Assembly (NCBI GenBank): GCA_963930655.1
Contig: OZ005616.1
Span: 10,196,001 to 10,260,000 of the forward strand
DNA from: Myrica gale
Taxonomy: Eukaryota; Streptophyta; Magnoliopsida; Fagales; Myricaceae
Length of the DNA stretch: 64,000 bases
Direction of reading: 5' to 3'
The position numbers and the translations under genes are program-made. The notes beneath the pieces are model-generated. The model was given only the letters and a program-made list of their open reading frames with translations, was not told where the DNA came from and searched no databases. Each line of letters opens with the position of its first letter. The stretch's first letter is position 1. Shown here in pieces: positions 24,001-36,403 of the stretch.

Positions 24001-26520
24001 CAAGTTGCCTAGAAAAAGTGGATAAATCTATTTTTTTTCCTTAGCAAGTGGATAAATCTACTTACGTGGGATAAATATGCGTAAGAGAGGCTGAAAATAG
24101 GACTTTAGAACGTGACAGACACGTGTTACTGAAACAAATGTCTGAGAAGTACAGCTGAAGGAGAGGCAAAAAAGTATTTTTTAAAAAATGTCCCCCCAGC
24201 CAAACATAGCTCGTGTGCTTATCTCCGTTGCCGGTGGGTCAGTGTCAGCTATGATTGGAAAGTTCAACCTACATTGAATCTGAGACCTGTAATTTTGGGG
24301 CTCCAACTATAAAATCAGGATCAGCTTCAAGCCTTCAAGGAGCACGACAACTTGGGAGGGAAGAGTGGAAGACCCATCACCTTCGACAAAATCCAAAAAC
24401 CCACCGTTCTGCTTCGGGGGCGACAGTTATAGATCTCGGTCACGTGGCATTATCAATTCCTCACGCGCTGGGGAATCAGAGACCCCACGCACCAATGGGG
24501 TGTTTGTGATTTCCTCGCATCTTTCACCGTGTCCACATGTTGCTAACTTTCACTGGGTGAGGCCACGACAGAAGCTTCTTTTTTTAAAATTATTCTTTTT
24601 GTCCTGAGCTGCCACTATTACTAATTTAATGGGGTAGTCACTTGGAATCTATCAAATTAAGCCTAAAAAAAATAATAATATTAATTAAAAAATTATTAAA
24701 AAAATTGGAGCACGTATCGGTTAACTTCAAATGCACTCCACCTTGTTATATAATTAGTGGTACTCAATATTCATATTTCCTTTTTCTTTTTAAATAACTT
24801 TTTTGTTTTTAGTAATTGAAAGACAAGATTAGCCTCTAATTCTTGCAAGCGTATATAACACTTGCAATTTCTTCGTAAAGAAAAATGTAACACTTACGAT
24901 GAAGTCATTGCTTTTTACAAGCATGGAGGAATTTTGTGAAAAAGCAATTCTTTTTTTGACCATATATTGCGAGCCTTTAATAAATGAAAAACGATGTTGC
25001 TTCCATTATAATAAAGTTGGTTCCATTTTGTTCGCCCTGATTAGTGCTGTAATTGAGCTGGTATCCAAGGCTCAAGCTTGACTTGTTTCGAGATGATACT
25101 TTGTGCTTGTATGGCATGAAAATATTTTGGAGAAAATACATTTTGTACCCTCAGGTAATGGCATAAGCCTCTTTAGAAGAGTAAGGCACAGAAAATTATT
25201 TTTTTAAAAAAATACAAACTCCGACATCTTTCATTAAAAAGAACAAATTCTATGAAAAATAGGAGTTTATAAATAAAAAATGAAAATTGTAAGCCAAAGA
25301 TGACAGCAAAGGCCTAACATATACAATTTGTATAAATGACAAAGTTTCATATATTTATTTAGAAGAAGTACAATTACATCGATCGTTATCAAGGGCGGTA
25401 TCTCTAATTTCAAGGCTAGCCCATAGATACCACAAAATATTAATTAAGAATGACATGTATATGTTACATGTAAGGCAGTTGCTGAACATTCATCGTTAAT
25501 GACGTGGTTGGAGGATGTGTATGTTTCTCGTGGTGTCATTGGACTGGAAGAAGCAGCCTTTGATGAGGCTGTTCGCTGAGAGGTTGTCCAACATTATGGA
25601 ATTTTCCCAATCAACAACATGTACAAAAACTTTCACAATATCTAAATTACATCAAGCATATATGGCAGTTGGAAGGTCAAAATCTCCTATGTTGTTGACT
25701 ATTGTTTTGCCCAAGTCCTGACTTTCCGGTTTCAACAAGTATTAAATTAACTTTTTTTTTTTCAAATTGTGAACATAATACAAACAAGATCTCACAATTA
25801 AAATGGAGGATAACTTTCTTACCCACTATTTGATTGTCTATATTTATAAAGTAACTAGCGAAATTCGTTGCATTCAAATTTTTTCACGGGACTCAATGAT
25901 ATGGTAGAATTGGAAAATACGCTGATTAGAATGATGTTTGACAAGTAAAAATTTTAAGAATTTTAAATCTTTATGAGAAAATTTTGAGAGTTTGAACTTT
26001 TACGGAGGTTTAATTTGTACCTCTCTGGAGTAATTTTCTATTTACCATACATTCATAATTTTCACATTGTCCAAGAGAATATATTAAAAGAATATTTTTA
26101 TTTCTCAATATTTCCTTTTGAGTCCCACCACTTTCACAAATTACCAAAAAAAAAATACATCCACAAAATTTTTCATAATCATTACAAGAAAATATTTTCA
26201 AAATCACAATCAATACATAATAATAGTTTCCTAGGATACTATTATTGTTTTTGTTTTTAGTTCTTATATTTTCATTTTGGTCCAAAGAAGTTAGATGAAG
26301 GGGAAAAGAGAATACATTGTAAAAAAGAAGAGAAAAATGTACTTTTCTTCCACCGACTTTTAGAGTACTGACACATTGCATTTAAAACTATAGATTTCGT
26401 TACATTTCGTCCATCAACTACCATCCTTGTACACTTTACAACTCCTTAATGGACTAAAAGTGTGTTGAACCCAAAGAAAAAAGATTGAACAATAGAGCTT
26501 TTAAGTTGAAAAGAGAACCC
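24001..26520. other. Intergenic stretch without recognised genes
   Basis: Frames at 24255-24607, 24899-25081 and 25515-25721 show no family motif. G-box-like CACGTG words occur near 24120 and 24439, but no gene follows them. At 26330-26455 there is a remnant phrase (TACACTTTACAACTCC) related to the foldback family near 4.3 kb. Otherwise plain A+T-rich DNA. Confidence 0.4.
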
Positions 26521-27602
26521 AAAGTTGAAGTTCCTAGGATTAAGGCAATACAAGAGGGGGTGAATTGACTTTCCAAACTTTTTTGTTTTTAACCCTCAAA
26601 ATCGTGTTTGCAAAGTAAAGACAAGTTTAACACAAGTATATTGATGCAACAAGTAAATAAGTGTAAATGTAAAGAGTAGGGTTAGAAAAATAAACACAAT
26701 GATTTTTAGGTGGTTCAGCAAACCCTGCCTATATTCACCCCTCAAGTTTCGTTCCAAGCTTTGAGGTTTTCTCCACTATCTTTCCAATAGTGTACACTCT
26801 AGCTTCGGGTGTTAGAGACTTTACAAGTACTTTCTCAGGCTTAACACTCACAATCCAAGTGATTTTTCGTGCTCACCACTCACAACCCAACTAAGCTTGA
26901 GATATACCCCCTCTAAGTTTCTTTTTAGTAAACAACCTCATTAAATGAATCACCTCTTTTGAATAAGTCATTTCTAGCTATTTGGGATGAGTCTGTCAAA
27001 ACGCCAGTTGTTCCGGTCGATGTACTGGTCGACCGGTATCTATAGCGGTCGATCACTATAGGTGTCCGTTGTCCCAACGGTCATAAATACAGGAGCGCTG
27101 ACATTTGAAAAACTGTTTTGGTTGACCGCTATATGCAGCAGTCGATATTGGGTTGACTGATATTATATGAACCCGACTAACTGCTATATCTAAAAATGCA
27201 TCCTTTAATGATTTTGAAGCATGATTTTGACTATTTTAAGACCATATCTCAAAACCTAACTTCCCAAGGATACAAAGGAGATTTGAGAGTTATATAGATA
27301 TGATTTGAAAATACTTTGAGACATATTTTATTTAACAAACTTGAGATATAAATGTTTATGCTTAGTTGTGAAAAACATGCAGTGTGTGATTCAAATTATT
27401 GTCAAAAGTGAAAGTAACAGTTACAAGATTATACTCTATGGTCTTTAATCTTAACTTTTGAGCTCCTTGCATCTTCTTAATCTTCAAACTTCTTGTCTTT
27501 GACTCTTTGATAAAAATGTCTTTGTCCTTTAAGATATTCATATTGTAAATTTAATCTATATGTATATCAAAATATCGATTGTGAACAAAAGCCAACGAAA
27601 GT
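26521..27602 (-). mobile_element. Solo LTR with 5-bp target-site duplication
   Basis: The LTR is 26526-27597 (1,072 bp) and reads on the minus strand. AAAGT lies directly on both sides (26521-26525 and 27598-27602). It matches the LTRs of the gag-only retrotransposon at 33.5-38.1 kb: the start GTTGGCTTTTGT.CACAATC, the internal GGTCGACCGGT-like words, and the end TTCACCCCCTCTTG then ATTGCCTTAATC. On the minus strand the usual 5' TG is CG here, a single change. No internal region remains, so it is the product of LTR-LTR recombination. Confidence 0.9.
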
Positions 27603-27633
27603 ATCCCTTACCCTTTTATAATTAATTTAAAAA

Positions 27634-28105
27634 GGGTACTATCAAAGTACGTCCTCTAATTATGAGCCAAAATCAATCTCACCTTCCTAAATTTCAAAAA
27701 GGCGATTTGCATTCCTTTTGTTTCGAACATGATCAATTATTATCTTCCATTTGATTTGATCGATAAACACATGCAAACTGACTGAAATGCCCATCCAAGA
27801 CAAAATACTAAAAATATTAAAAAATCATAAAAAAATAATATATAAAAATAATAATGTTTAAATAAAAATATTTAAACTTTTTTGCAATAATCTACTTCTG
27901 AAATTTTTATTTATCTTTTTAAATTTTATCTTTGAGGGGCATTTTTGTTTATTTTGCACGTTTTTCAGTATGACTTAATGTCCAAATTAAATGAAATGTG
28001 ACGATTGATCATGTTGAAAATATAAGGGACTTAAAGTCATTTTGAAACTTAGAGAGATTTGATTGATTTTGGCCTATAATTAGAGGGGCGTACTATAACA
28101 TAACT
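27634..28105. mobile_element. Foldback MITE, about 470 bp
   Basis: The left end (GGGTACTATCAAAGTACGTC, then CTCTAATTATGAGCC) is mirrored at the right end (GGCCTATAATTAGAGGGGCG, then TACTATAACATAACTC). Arms extend about 130 bp, including AACATGATCAAT near 27730 and its inverse near 28000. There is no coding capacity. Flanks are A-runs on both sides, so a target duplication of A5 or more is possible but not convincing. Confidence 0.75.
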
Positions 28106-29719
28106 CAAAAAAAGAAAAGAAAAACTTGTACCACTATACTAAAAAGGATGATCCAAGAATGACATATAAGGCTCCACCACCTTTTCAATAACTAGACTTA
28201 TTTAGAGATAATATCTGAGTTCGTCCAAGTGCCTAACTCTTTTACCCTATAAAATGTGTGCCTCCAATTAATCGAGAAACGTAAAAAAACTGCTAAACAA
28301 TTTAATCTATCTTGAGACATAGTTGCTGTAAATAATTTTTTATAATATTTAGTTTTGAAAAAATTCTTCCTGCAATGCAATAAAACAATTTGAAAAATAA
28401 TCTATTTCTTTTCTTAAATTAAGTATTTCAATTGGAATATTAATTTTTATTTTTGTAACTTCTTTAAAAAAAAATTAATTCAGAAAATAAATTCAAACCA
28501 TCAATATCATGTCATGCTTAAGAAAAGTTTCAAGATCAAGACATTTTTTTTTCTAAAGCACAATTATACTTTGAAAATAGTTCAAATCTGAATATGTTAT
28601 CATTGTTTGAAAATAGTTCAAATCTATCATGCATAGAAGATATTGATTGATGTAAAATATAATAAAATAATTAATTTTGAAAGATTCCTTCCTGACTTCG
28701 TTATCTCATCATTATTTTCATCAAATTGTTTTTTCCTATGAATAACAAGAGTTTTACTTGAGTTAATTAGAGTTAATTAGGATGTTCCTATTTTCTTTAT
28801 TGTATTCTCAAAGTTTTAGTTTTTTTTCTCAACTTAAATTTTATAAAAGTGATTACTACGTTTTAGATTTTAGGTTATATTATGGGGCCTTCATAATTAA
28901 GGGACCTTATGTGTTGCTTCACCCTATCCATCTGAGTCGCACTTATTTATAATCCTGCAGATAAATTTTTTTTTTTTGGCTGATTTCCTGAAGATATCTT
29001 TAGGATTGTTTATATGTGATCTGGAATGATAATTTGCTTGATGTCGTAAAGAAAAATTAGGATTTATATATGCAAAGGTAGCTAATTTGCAACCGAAGTT
29101 ATGCTTGGGAGCACAGGTTCATGAGTAGATCAATTCGGTAAGAACTCGTGTTTTGTTGTTTTCTTTTTGCTGGAAAACGAATTCAGAACTAATCCGTCAA
29201 ACTTGTTTTACACACGAACCTGCACACACGGAATCAATACTAGTGTATTCCCAAACCCAGTTCCTGATCATTTCTCTTCGTCGGCCATCTATGCTACTCT
29301 GAGCCTCCCTCTCTTCTCCTTTTCCTTCTGCCTCTGTCGCTGCCGCCATCCTATGCCCTCCCCATTGATTTCTCTCGAGTCTTTTCTCATTTTCCCTATG
29401 CTTTATGTCATTTCCCCGATTGCGTCCGTGAGTTTTGAAATGTGTGTAATCTATGTACCTAATTAAAGACCCGAAAGTGAGAGGCATTATAACTCAGGTT
29501 CGTTTTAGACTTAGGACGTTTAATTTTTTATTCTGCTTATAAATGTTTCTGCCTATGATGAACTGATTTTGTGACGACATGCAGTTATATATACGAAATA
29601 AATTTATGTTCGAGCCTTGTCTTTTAACTGTATTCTCATGTTCTTAATTACTACACTTCGATAGATGTTGTATTTAAATCTCCTATGTTTCTGCTTATCC
29701 CGAGCTAATTGTTCTTGGG
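28106..29719. other. Intergenic stretch without recognised genes
   Basis: Very A+T-rich to about 29100. Overlapping opposite-strand frames of 99 and 96 codons at 29167-29487 have no family motif and resemble neither each other nor known proteins. Nothing further is seen. Confidence 0.4.
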
Positions 29720-30230
29720 TATTGTTGCGCATTTTAGCTTAACAGAATAAAACATACAGCCAATGGAAGTGACACCACTTGGGCAGGGAACTATGTCCCA
29801 TGTCTGGTTCATTTGAAGAGCATCTAGTTCCTCTTGCATTGCCTACTGCGGGCACTCATGTTTCATGGGCTGTGTTTAACCAGAAGGGACAATAATTGTG
29901 GACAACGTATATAGCAGCTAAAGATGTAGATGAGAAACCATACCAATCAGGAGGTCGAGTTCGGCGAGTTGACTTGCGAAATGGCTGCAGAGCAGGTGTA
30001 GGTTCAGTTTCAGGTGCTGGAGTAGGATCTTGCAGAGGGGCATCATGGCGAGCACGCCTTTCATACACAAAACAAGGTTTAAATCTTGCTGTACGTAGAA
30101 GATGGTAAATGTGGAGGACTGTCATCGGAAAGATCTGGCAAGAATGACAGTACTGTAGGTGAGGAGGAAGATGACAGTTCTTGAGACACGTATCCTTTTT
30201 GCAAAAGGATGATAACATAGAAAACCTTTT
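29720..30230 (-). pseudogene. Copia polyprotein remnant, integrase end to RT start
   Basis: Pieces in shifting frames are recognisable: CYHPFAKRIRVSR near 30215-30170 (end of integrase), then FRKSTRRTRPPDWYGFSS near 30000 (linker), then MQEELDALQMNQTWDIVPC near 29840-29780 (start of the reverse-transcriptase region). At least two frameshifts separate them, and both ends are truncated with no LTR in sight. It is a dead fragment. Confidence 0.75.
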
Positions 30231-31077
30231 TGAATGATGAGGAGAAGATCCAAGGAAAGCACGATATTAATCAACCCTGGAGTTTTCACCGTATATATAG
30301 CAACAAGCTACATTGTTCCTTATTTTGATAAAAAAAATTAACTCCCCGAGTTGTCCCAATTTTGACAAATATCTTCTTCCATTACCATACCTCTAGTTTA
30401 TTTCAAAGGGATCTTCTAGCCCGTGTCAATAGTGCCATGTTAGATTAGCTTAAATAATTGACAAATACCATACACTCTTTCTCGAGGTGCCTGCAGGCTT
30501 ATTCCCCATAGCTCATGTCTGTATAGATATAATTGATCTGAAAATTCCACCACGGTGTATGGTACACTTGCCAACTATACCTATACCATGGAACATATAC
30601 GAATTTCTTGAGACGTGATAAAAAAATTCAATAAATTAACCAATTTATACGAACAGAAGGAGCTATTTACCAAAGCTCTGGTGCGCGCGGGCGATGTCAT
30701 TTGTTATTGGTTTGGGTATTCATTGGGACTCTGGTAGTGCGTCTTGGTCCTCTTATTAGGCTCAACTATGTAGGCCCAATATGTGATCCTTGTATATCAT
30801 GTGGATTGCTAACGGGCTTGGTCCCTAAACTGCATATTTTGATTTACTAAACATATAGTTTAGGGATGTTTTATGCACATATGGAATGAATATATGGATG
30901 ATTGATTGAGATTGCTTAATTTTTATTTTTCTTACGAAGGAGGACGGTACCTCTTAATTTTATTCAAAAGCTTCACTTACGGCGGAGGAATATGTGGTAA
31001 CATCCAAAACCAAAAATTTTAAAAATCACACAAAGGACTCAAAATAACAAAAAACAAACCAAAAAAGACCTAAAAGC
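30231..31077. other. Intergenic stretch; right part is probable LINE 3' UTR
   Basis: 30231-30930 shows nothing recognisable. 30930-31077 follows directly the stop codon of the minus-strand LINE fragment and ends in an A-rich tail on that strand (near 30925-30945), so it is probably LINE 3' UTR. Confidence 0.4.
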
Positions 31078-31295
31078 CTAAAATCTAATATTAGCAAAAC
31101 CTAACTTATCAAGACGCAGAATACCATGCATACCATAAGACGACAGAGCACCAAAATTTGAACATTGACTACATTGATCACTAAAGTTAACATTCCTTCG
31201 TAAAACTCCTACCTTAGCTAATAAATCTGCGGCCATATATTGAGTTTGCTCCACTAGTTACACATTTTCTCTCTGCATTCTTTGAGCACAGTTGT
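31078..31295 (-). pseudogene. LINE RNase H C-terminal fragment
   Basis: A minus-strand frame holds CAQRMQRENV, a stop codon, then EQTQYMAADLLAKVGV and a tail ending at a stop at 31080-31078. The AADLLAK stretch matches the ADxLAK motif at the end of RNase H domains in plant LINE polyproteins. Upstream sequence is lost, as expected for a 5'-truncated LINE copy. Confidence 0.6.
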
Positions 31296-31555
31296 CTTAT
31301 ATTCACAACAGATCCCAATCCCATAACGGTCAAATGCACACTTGTCTCTCTGTTTCTCGCTCTATCTCATGCCTTCCCCCTATTCAGGCTTCTTATTCTT
31401 CTTCTACTTGTTCTTAAGCTCTCTCTTGGAGTGGGTATCTCTCTCTATTTTGAACACTTCTAGTCCTGATCAGTGCTACAAAAACAAGAATACCAAACTC
31501 GTTTGATGAAGAGATAAACCCAACTTGGCTCTTCCTCTCTCTCATTGTTGTATGT

Positions 31556-31843
31556 TTACCACAACAGGAGAAAGTACTCCAACGTGAGAGTAAAGAGGTT
31601 CCCAATAATGGGCGCCAGGGTTTTCGGCTTTCCAAAAGGGCCAACCTGTGTATTTATGTAAGCTCCTTTTTCCACACAGTTTCGTGTCATCATCGAATGA
31701 CTGATCACTTTGTCCATATTTTCGTACAAGCTTTTTGATTTGATGAGAAATAGACGAAAAGAACCGACAAAAAGGAGAAGAAAACAGTGGAAAAGAACAC
31801 CATGACGATGGAGTAATTCTAGAAGCACTTACGTCTAGTCTTA
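31556..31843 (-). repeat. Dispersed duplicate of sequence at 50430-51330
   Basis: This block, including GTATTTATGTAAGCTCC, TTTCGTGTCAT, CACTTTGT..ATATTTT, GATTTGATGAGAAATAG and the final AACACCATGA, is repeated at 50430-50533 plus 51221-51330, there split by a TRIM. A 90-codon minus-strand frame at 31556-31828 has a hydrophobic start but no family I recognise. What the original sequence was is unknown. Confidence 0.6.
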
Positions 31844-32022
31844 GGGGCGTTTATTTCCCCAAAATTTTAGGGTTCGAAATTTTCAATAAAACAAATACAC
31901 TCCAAAATTTTTAACTTTTACACACACACTTTACTTTTCACAAACCCCAATAAATATCAATAAAGTAAAGATTCCCAAAATTTCAAAAATATTCCCCGAA
32001 ATTTTCACAAACAAACACCTCC
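31844..32022 (+). repeat. Short A+T-rich dispersed repeat, diverged copy
   Basis: It starts GGGGCGTTTATTTCCCC and ends CAAACAAACACCTCC. It contains the TTTACTTTTCACAAACCCC block of the family seen at 2817 and 56627. The ends are imperfectly inverted. Confidence 0.5.
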
Positions 32023-32604
32023 TTAATAAGCAAATGAATGTCAAATTATAGGGTAAATTGAGTAAAGGAAATGACTTTATTTTATCGTTGATTGGGCCGG
32101 GGGACCTGTTACCTCATCGGATATATTTACCTACAGCTTGGGCGAGCTGGTATCATGTCACTTGTGAAGTGACTAGCACTTCCTTAGTGTTATTCCTCGA
32201 AATTAGGGTTAACTTCATTAATATTAATGTTCGAGACTCAAAATATTTACTTAAATACATTTATTCACTCATATTGCTATTAAAGTAAGAGTAAATACAC
32301 CTTCTACCCTTCAATTAATAGGTCTTGACATTTTCTACTTAAATCTATTATTTTTGTCACATTACACTTATAATCCATTAATTATTGATTTTATAAACTT
32401 TGCACCATCCGTTAATTTTTTTTGTCAATTTATATAGAAAATAATTTTTTGATGAGCAAAATGACGATTTTATCCTCATAATAACTTTTTAAACTTGTGG
32501 GTAAGTGGCTATGTATATGCTTCTAATTAGTGAAGGCTCTAAAAGCAAAGGTGCCAAATTTGGTCCGTTAACATAGTGAGGAGAAATTGTGGTACGCCTG
32601 AAAT
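32023..32604. other. Intergenic stretch with half of a foldback-type sequence
   Basis: 32283-32480 carries phrases such as CACATTACACTTATAATCC and AAACTTTGCACCATCC, like one arm of the foldback elements near 4 kb. The other arm is missing. No gene is seen. Confidence 0.4.
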
Positions 32605-33553
32605 CACAACAACAAAATAGGTTTTAGGTGTCAAAAGCTTTTGTCACCAAAAGTTAAAAATTTGTCAGCAAAATTTATTGGTGTCAAAATTTGTTTGACG
32701 CCCTGTTTCATAGGAGAAGCGTGTCACGCTAGTGTTTGGGTGACAAATTATGAGGTTGCTCAGGAAATGCCGTTTGGACGCCAACTCAGCCGGTTTAGAC
32801 GATTTTCATTTTGTGTGACAATTATAAATACGTCACAGATTATTTTTTTTTTTTGTTCACATGACCTGTGCGACCGTCAATGTATTATATGACAACATCA
32901 ATTTCGTCATTGAAACCAGTGCGAAAAATTCTAATACAGGTTTGCACGAAGTGAATTTTCATGCCAAAATGCAAATTTTTTCAGCAGATATATTGTTCGT
33001 ATGCTAATAAGCTACGTGCGGAAGCTTATTGTTTTTATTTTAAGAAAAAAGAAGCTGCCACGAATATATTGTGCGAATGGCTCTAGAACGTGTGGACGTT
33101 GCTTAAATATGGACGTGAGGACAATGGAATTTCGTTTCGACGTTATGTAATGGTAACACGTGCGGACAGATAACATATTAGGCGGAAGTCCGAACCTTAT
33201 TAATGAGTTAGAACAATTTTAAATTATAATACGAAATCTTCAAATTTAATTTATTTAATTATGCATTTATAATTTAAATATACATGAATATGAAGACAAT
33301 ATTTTAAATATAGGATAAAATTAATAATGGTCTACAAATATCTAACTGACATAATAATAAATAAAATACATAATCGAAATCAAGTACAAGCTGGAGACAA
33401 ATGAAAAAGCATAATCAATATAGAATATCAAACATAGAAATACCAAACGAAAAACATAATCATAAAGTTCAGTAAAAGCTGGAGACTTACAAAGCATAAG
33501 TAAATAATAGCGAAAATATATAAGCTGTTGACTAGTCTGAATCACAAACCGAA

Positions 33554-34768
33554 TGTTGGCTTTTGTACACAATCCAGATTTTGACGATTTCAATAAATGT
33601 ATTAGGTTTATAAATGGACATCTTCAAAGACAAAGTCATGTTTCATAAAAGAGCCAAATACTTGAAGAAAAAAGATCAAGAAGATGCAATGAGCTCAAAA
33701 GTGAAGATTCAATACCTTAGGGTATAATCATTGTAACTCTTTATTTCACTTTCGACAAGGATTATGAATCACACTTGCATATCTTTCAAAACATGCATAA
33801 ACCGTTTTACAATTTGTTTGAAAGATTAAAATGTTTTTAAAGGTTTCAAAACACCCCAATCAAACTCCCAAACCTTTCATATACTTATGGGAAGTAAGAC
33901 TTTAAAATTGAGTGTTTAAAAGTGGTTAACAATATTGTTTTAAAAGAACCGGACTATGTGCTTAAGTTGAGGAGGTCGACCGCTTGGTATAGCAGTCAAT
34001 CGATTGTTTTTAAATAGAGCCGTTGAGTGGTCGACCGGTTCATGTAGAGGTCGACCGACTCGTTTTAACATACGACTCCCAACGACTATAAACGACTAGT
34101 TTTCATATGTGGCCTATAAATACACATCCATAACATCCAAAATCAATACACAGACCACATATCATTTATATCACTTGAGAAATATTCTAAACCTTCATAT
34201 TCCATATTTCTCATATCATTCACACAAAACACATTTTCATATCCTTGTCTTTATATGAATCAAGAGATATAACCTTCCACTTTCATATCCACTCTTTGAG
34301 AGAGTTTGATCTTGTAATCTTTTTATCAAGAGAGATGTTTCCTTTAGTGAGATTGTCACTAAAGAATAAACTTTGAGAGGGTATACCTTAAGCTTGGTGA
34401 AGTTGTGAGTGATGAGCCAGAAAAACCACCTGGGTGGGTTTGAGTGTTGAGACCGGGAAAATATTTGTATGATTCTCTAGCATCCGAAATCTAGAGCGTA
34501 AGTTATTTGAAGATTAGTAGGAAAACCTCAAGGCTCGGTGAAGGAGCTTGAGGGGTGGATGTAGGCGGGTTCGCCGAGCCACCTAAAAATTAAGTGTTTG
34601 CTTCTTTTACCCTTCTCTTTACTTTTAACACGTATTTACTCTTGTTGCATATTATATACTTGTGTTAATTAGTAATTATTTTTCAAACACGTCTTTGTGG
34701 GTTAAAAATCGAAAAATTTAGGAAACCAATTCACCCCCTCTTGGATTGCCTTAATCTTGGAACTCACA
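33554..34768 (+). repeat. 5' LTR (1,215 bp)
   Basis: It runs from TGTTGGC to ACTCACA. It holds GGTCGACC words near 33971 and 34035-34060 and a TATA-like CCTATAAATAC near 34110, probably the LTR promoter. It is followed two bases later by the primer-binding site. It is about 400 bp longer than the 3' LTR. Confidence 0.9.
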
Positions 34769-34821
34769 ATTGGTATCAGAGGTTGGTGCTCGTTATAGGA
34801 GATTGAACAATCTTGAGTTAG

Positions 34822-36403
34822 AATGACAACTTCAACCTTCAACACTTGAGTTGAAGGACTTTCCACACTTAGACCACCATTTTTTAATGGAAGTGATTAT
34901 GCATATTGAAAAGTTAGGATGAATATTTATCTTTAATCTATTGATTATAATTTGTGGATATGTATTTTAAATGGACCACATGTGCCTACAAAGAAAGTTG
35001 GAGAAGTAGAGTCTCCCGACAGCGAAAACGAATATGATGCAAATGATAAAATGAAAATCTCTCTAGATGCAAGAGCCATGAACATATTATTTTGTGCATT
35101 GAATATAGGAGAGTTTAATAGAATTGCATCTTGCTCAAATGCTAGAGATATATGACATACTCTAGAAATTACTCATGAAGGAACAAGTCAAGTCAAAGAG
35201 TCAAAAATCAACATGCTTGTTCATAACTATGAGTTGTTTAAGATGATACCGGAAGAATACATTAATAACATATATACTAGATTTACCATGATAACAAATG
35301 CTTTGAATGCTCTTGGGAAATCTTATTCTAACTCCGATTTTGTGAGAAAAGTCCTTAGGTCACTACCAAAGACATGTGAGGCCAAAAGTGACTGCCATAC
35401 AAGAAGCCAAGGACCTCACCAAACTTTCTCTGCATGAGTTCATTGGATCCTTAATGACCCTTGAGATCCAAATGCTTGAAAATAAATATGAGAGAAAAAA
35501 GAAGATGATGATCGCTCTCAAATCCTCCATAATCGAAGATGGAGATGATGATGAGGAAGACATTGTCTTGATGACTAGAAAGTTCAAGAACTTCCTCAAA
35601 ATAAAGAAAGAGAAGAGAAACCTTAAATACAAAAAGACATCTTGGAATGTTGATAATGAAAGCTCTTCCTCCTCCTCCTCCGAAGATGGAGAAATAGCCA
35701 TGTACCTCATGACATTTGGGGATGATTAGGATGATTATGAGGTATATTCTTCGAATGATAAACCTAAAATTTCTTATAGTGAGCTTCAAACTGCTTTTAA
35801 TGAACTTCTTGGCCAATTTGAAATACTAGGTTCAAAATATACATCTTTGAAAAAAAACTCATTTTTATCTCAAAAGAAATTGATTTATTGAAAAATGAGC
35901 AAGATACTCTAAAGCTAGAAAACAATTTGTTCCAACAAAAAACTTTAGAATTTGAAAATGAAAAAGTTGATTTGAACAACAAAATAATTTCTCAAAGCAA
36001 AATCATTGAGAAGTTTACTTAAGGAAGCAAAACTTTGAAAAACATGCTTAGTAGTCAAAGATGTTTGTTTGACAAAAGTGGCTTAGGCTACAAACCTTCT
36101 ATTCACCAAAAAATTTTAAGAATTATTTTGTGAAGGCTAAGTCTTTTTGTGCACCTACTCAAACATGCCATTTTTGCAAGAAAGACGAACATCTTATTTT
36201 TGATTTTGCATTAAAGAAACTTGAGAGCAAGACTCTCAAGAAGACATGGGTTCCAAAAGAAACCAAGGCTAATACCAAAAGACTCAAGAAAGCTTGGGTA
36301 CCAAAAATGGGTTCTTGATTCCCTTGCAGGATGGAGCAATAAAGGGTGCTTGAATGAAACTTGCCTATCAAAAAGGCTTGTGACATTCGAGGACAAATGC
36401 TAA
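34822..36403 (+). pseudogene. Copia-type gag (UBN2 family), broken
   Basis: Recognisable blocks are RPPFFNGSDYAY, then LWICILNGPHVP, then MLVHNYELFKM and LSLHEFIGSLMTLEIQMLE, in the order of UBN2 gag proteins of Copia elements. A Ser-rich acidic stretch follows near 35660. A zinc knuckle starts CHFCKKDEH near 36167 but its last cysteine is replaced by Phe. The frame is broken by several stops (for example within YAY.KV near 34898), a frameshift near 35380 and a stop near 35728. Nothing resembling protease or integrase follows. Confidence 0.85.

Noticed and set aside
24255-24607. Overlapping frames of 84 and 80 codons near G-box words
   Set aside because: No motif and no supporting gene structure; G-box words are too short to carry weight.
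25515-25721. 68-codon plus-strand frame considered as a gene fragment
   Set aside because: No residue pattern that I can tie to a family.
29167-29487. Opposite-strand frames of 99 and 96 codons
   Set aside because: They overlap each other and neither shows a motif; no splice partners or TATA box fit.
29856-30218. Open frame of 120 codons as a possible host gene
   Set aside because: The linker and RT-start phrases show that it is a Copia fragment.
35363-35816. Minus-strand frames of 115-121 codons
   Set aside because: They are antisense to the gag remnant, caused by its acidic Ser/Glu-rich stretch.
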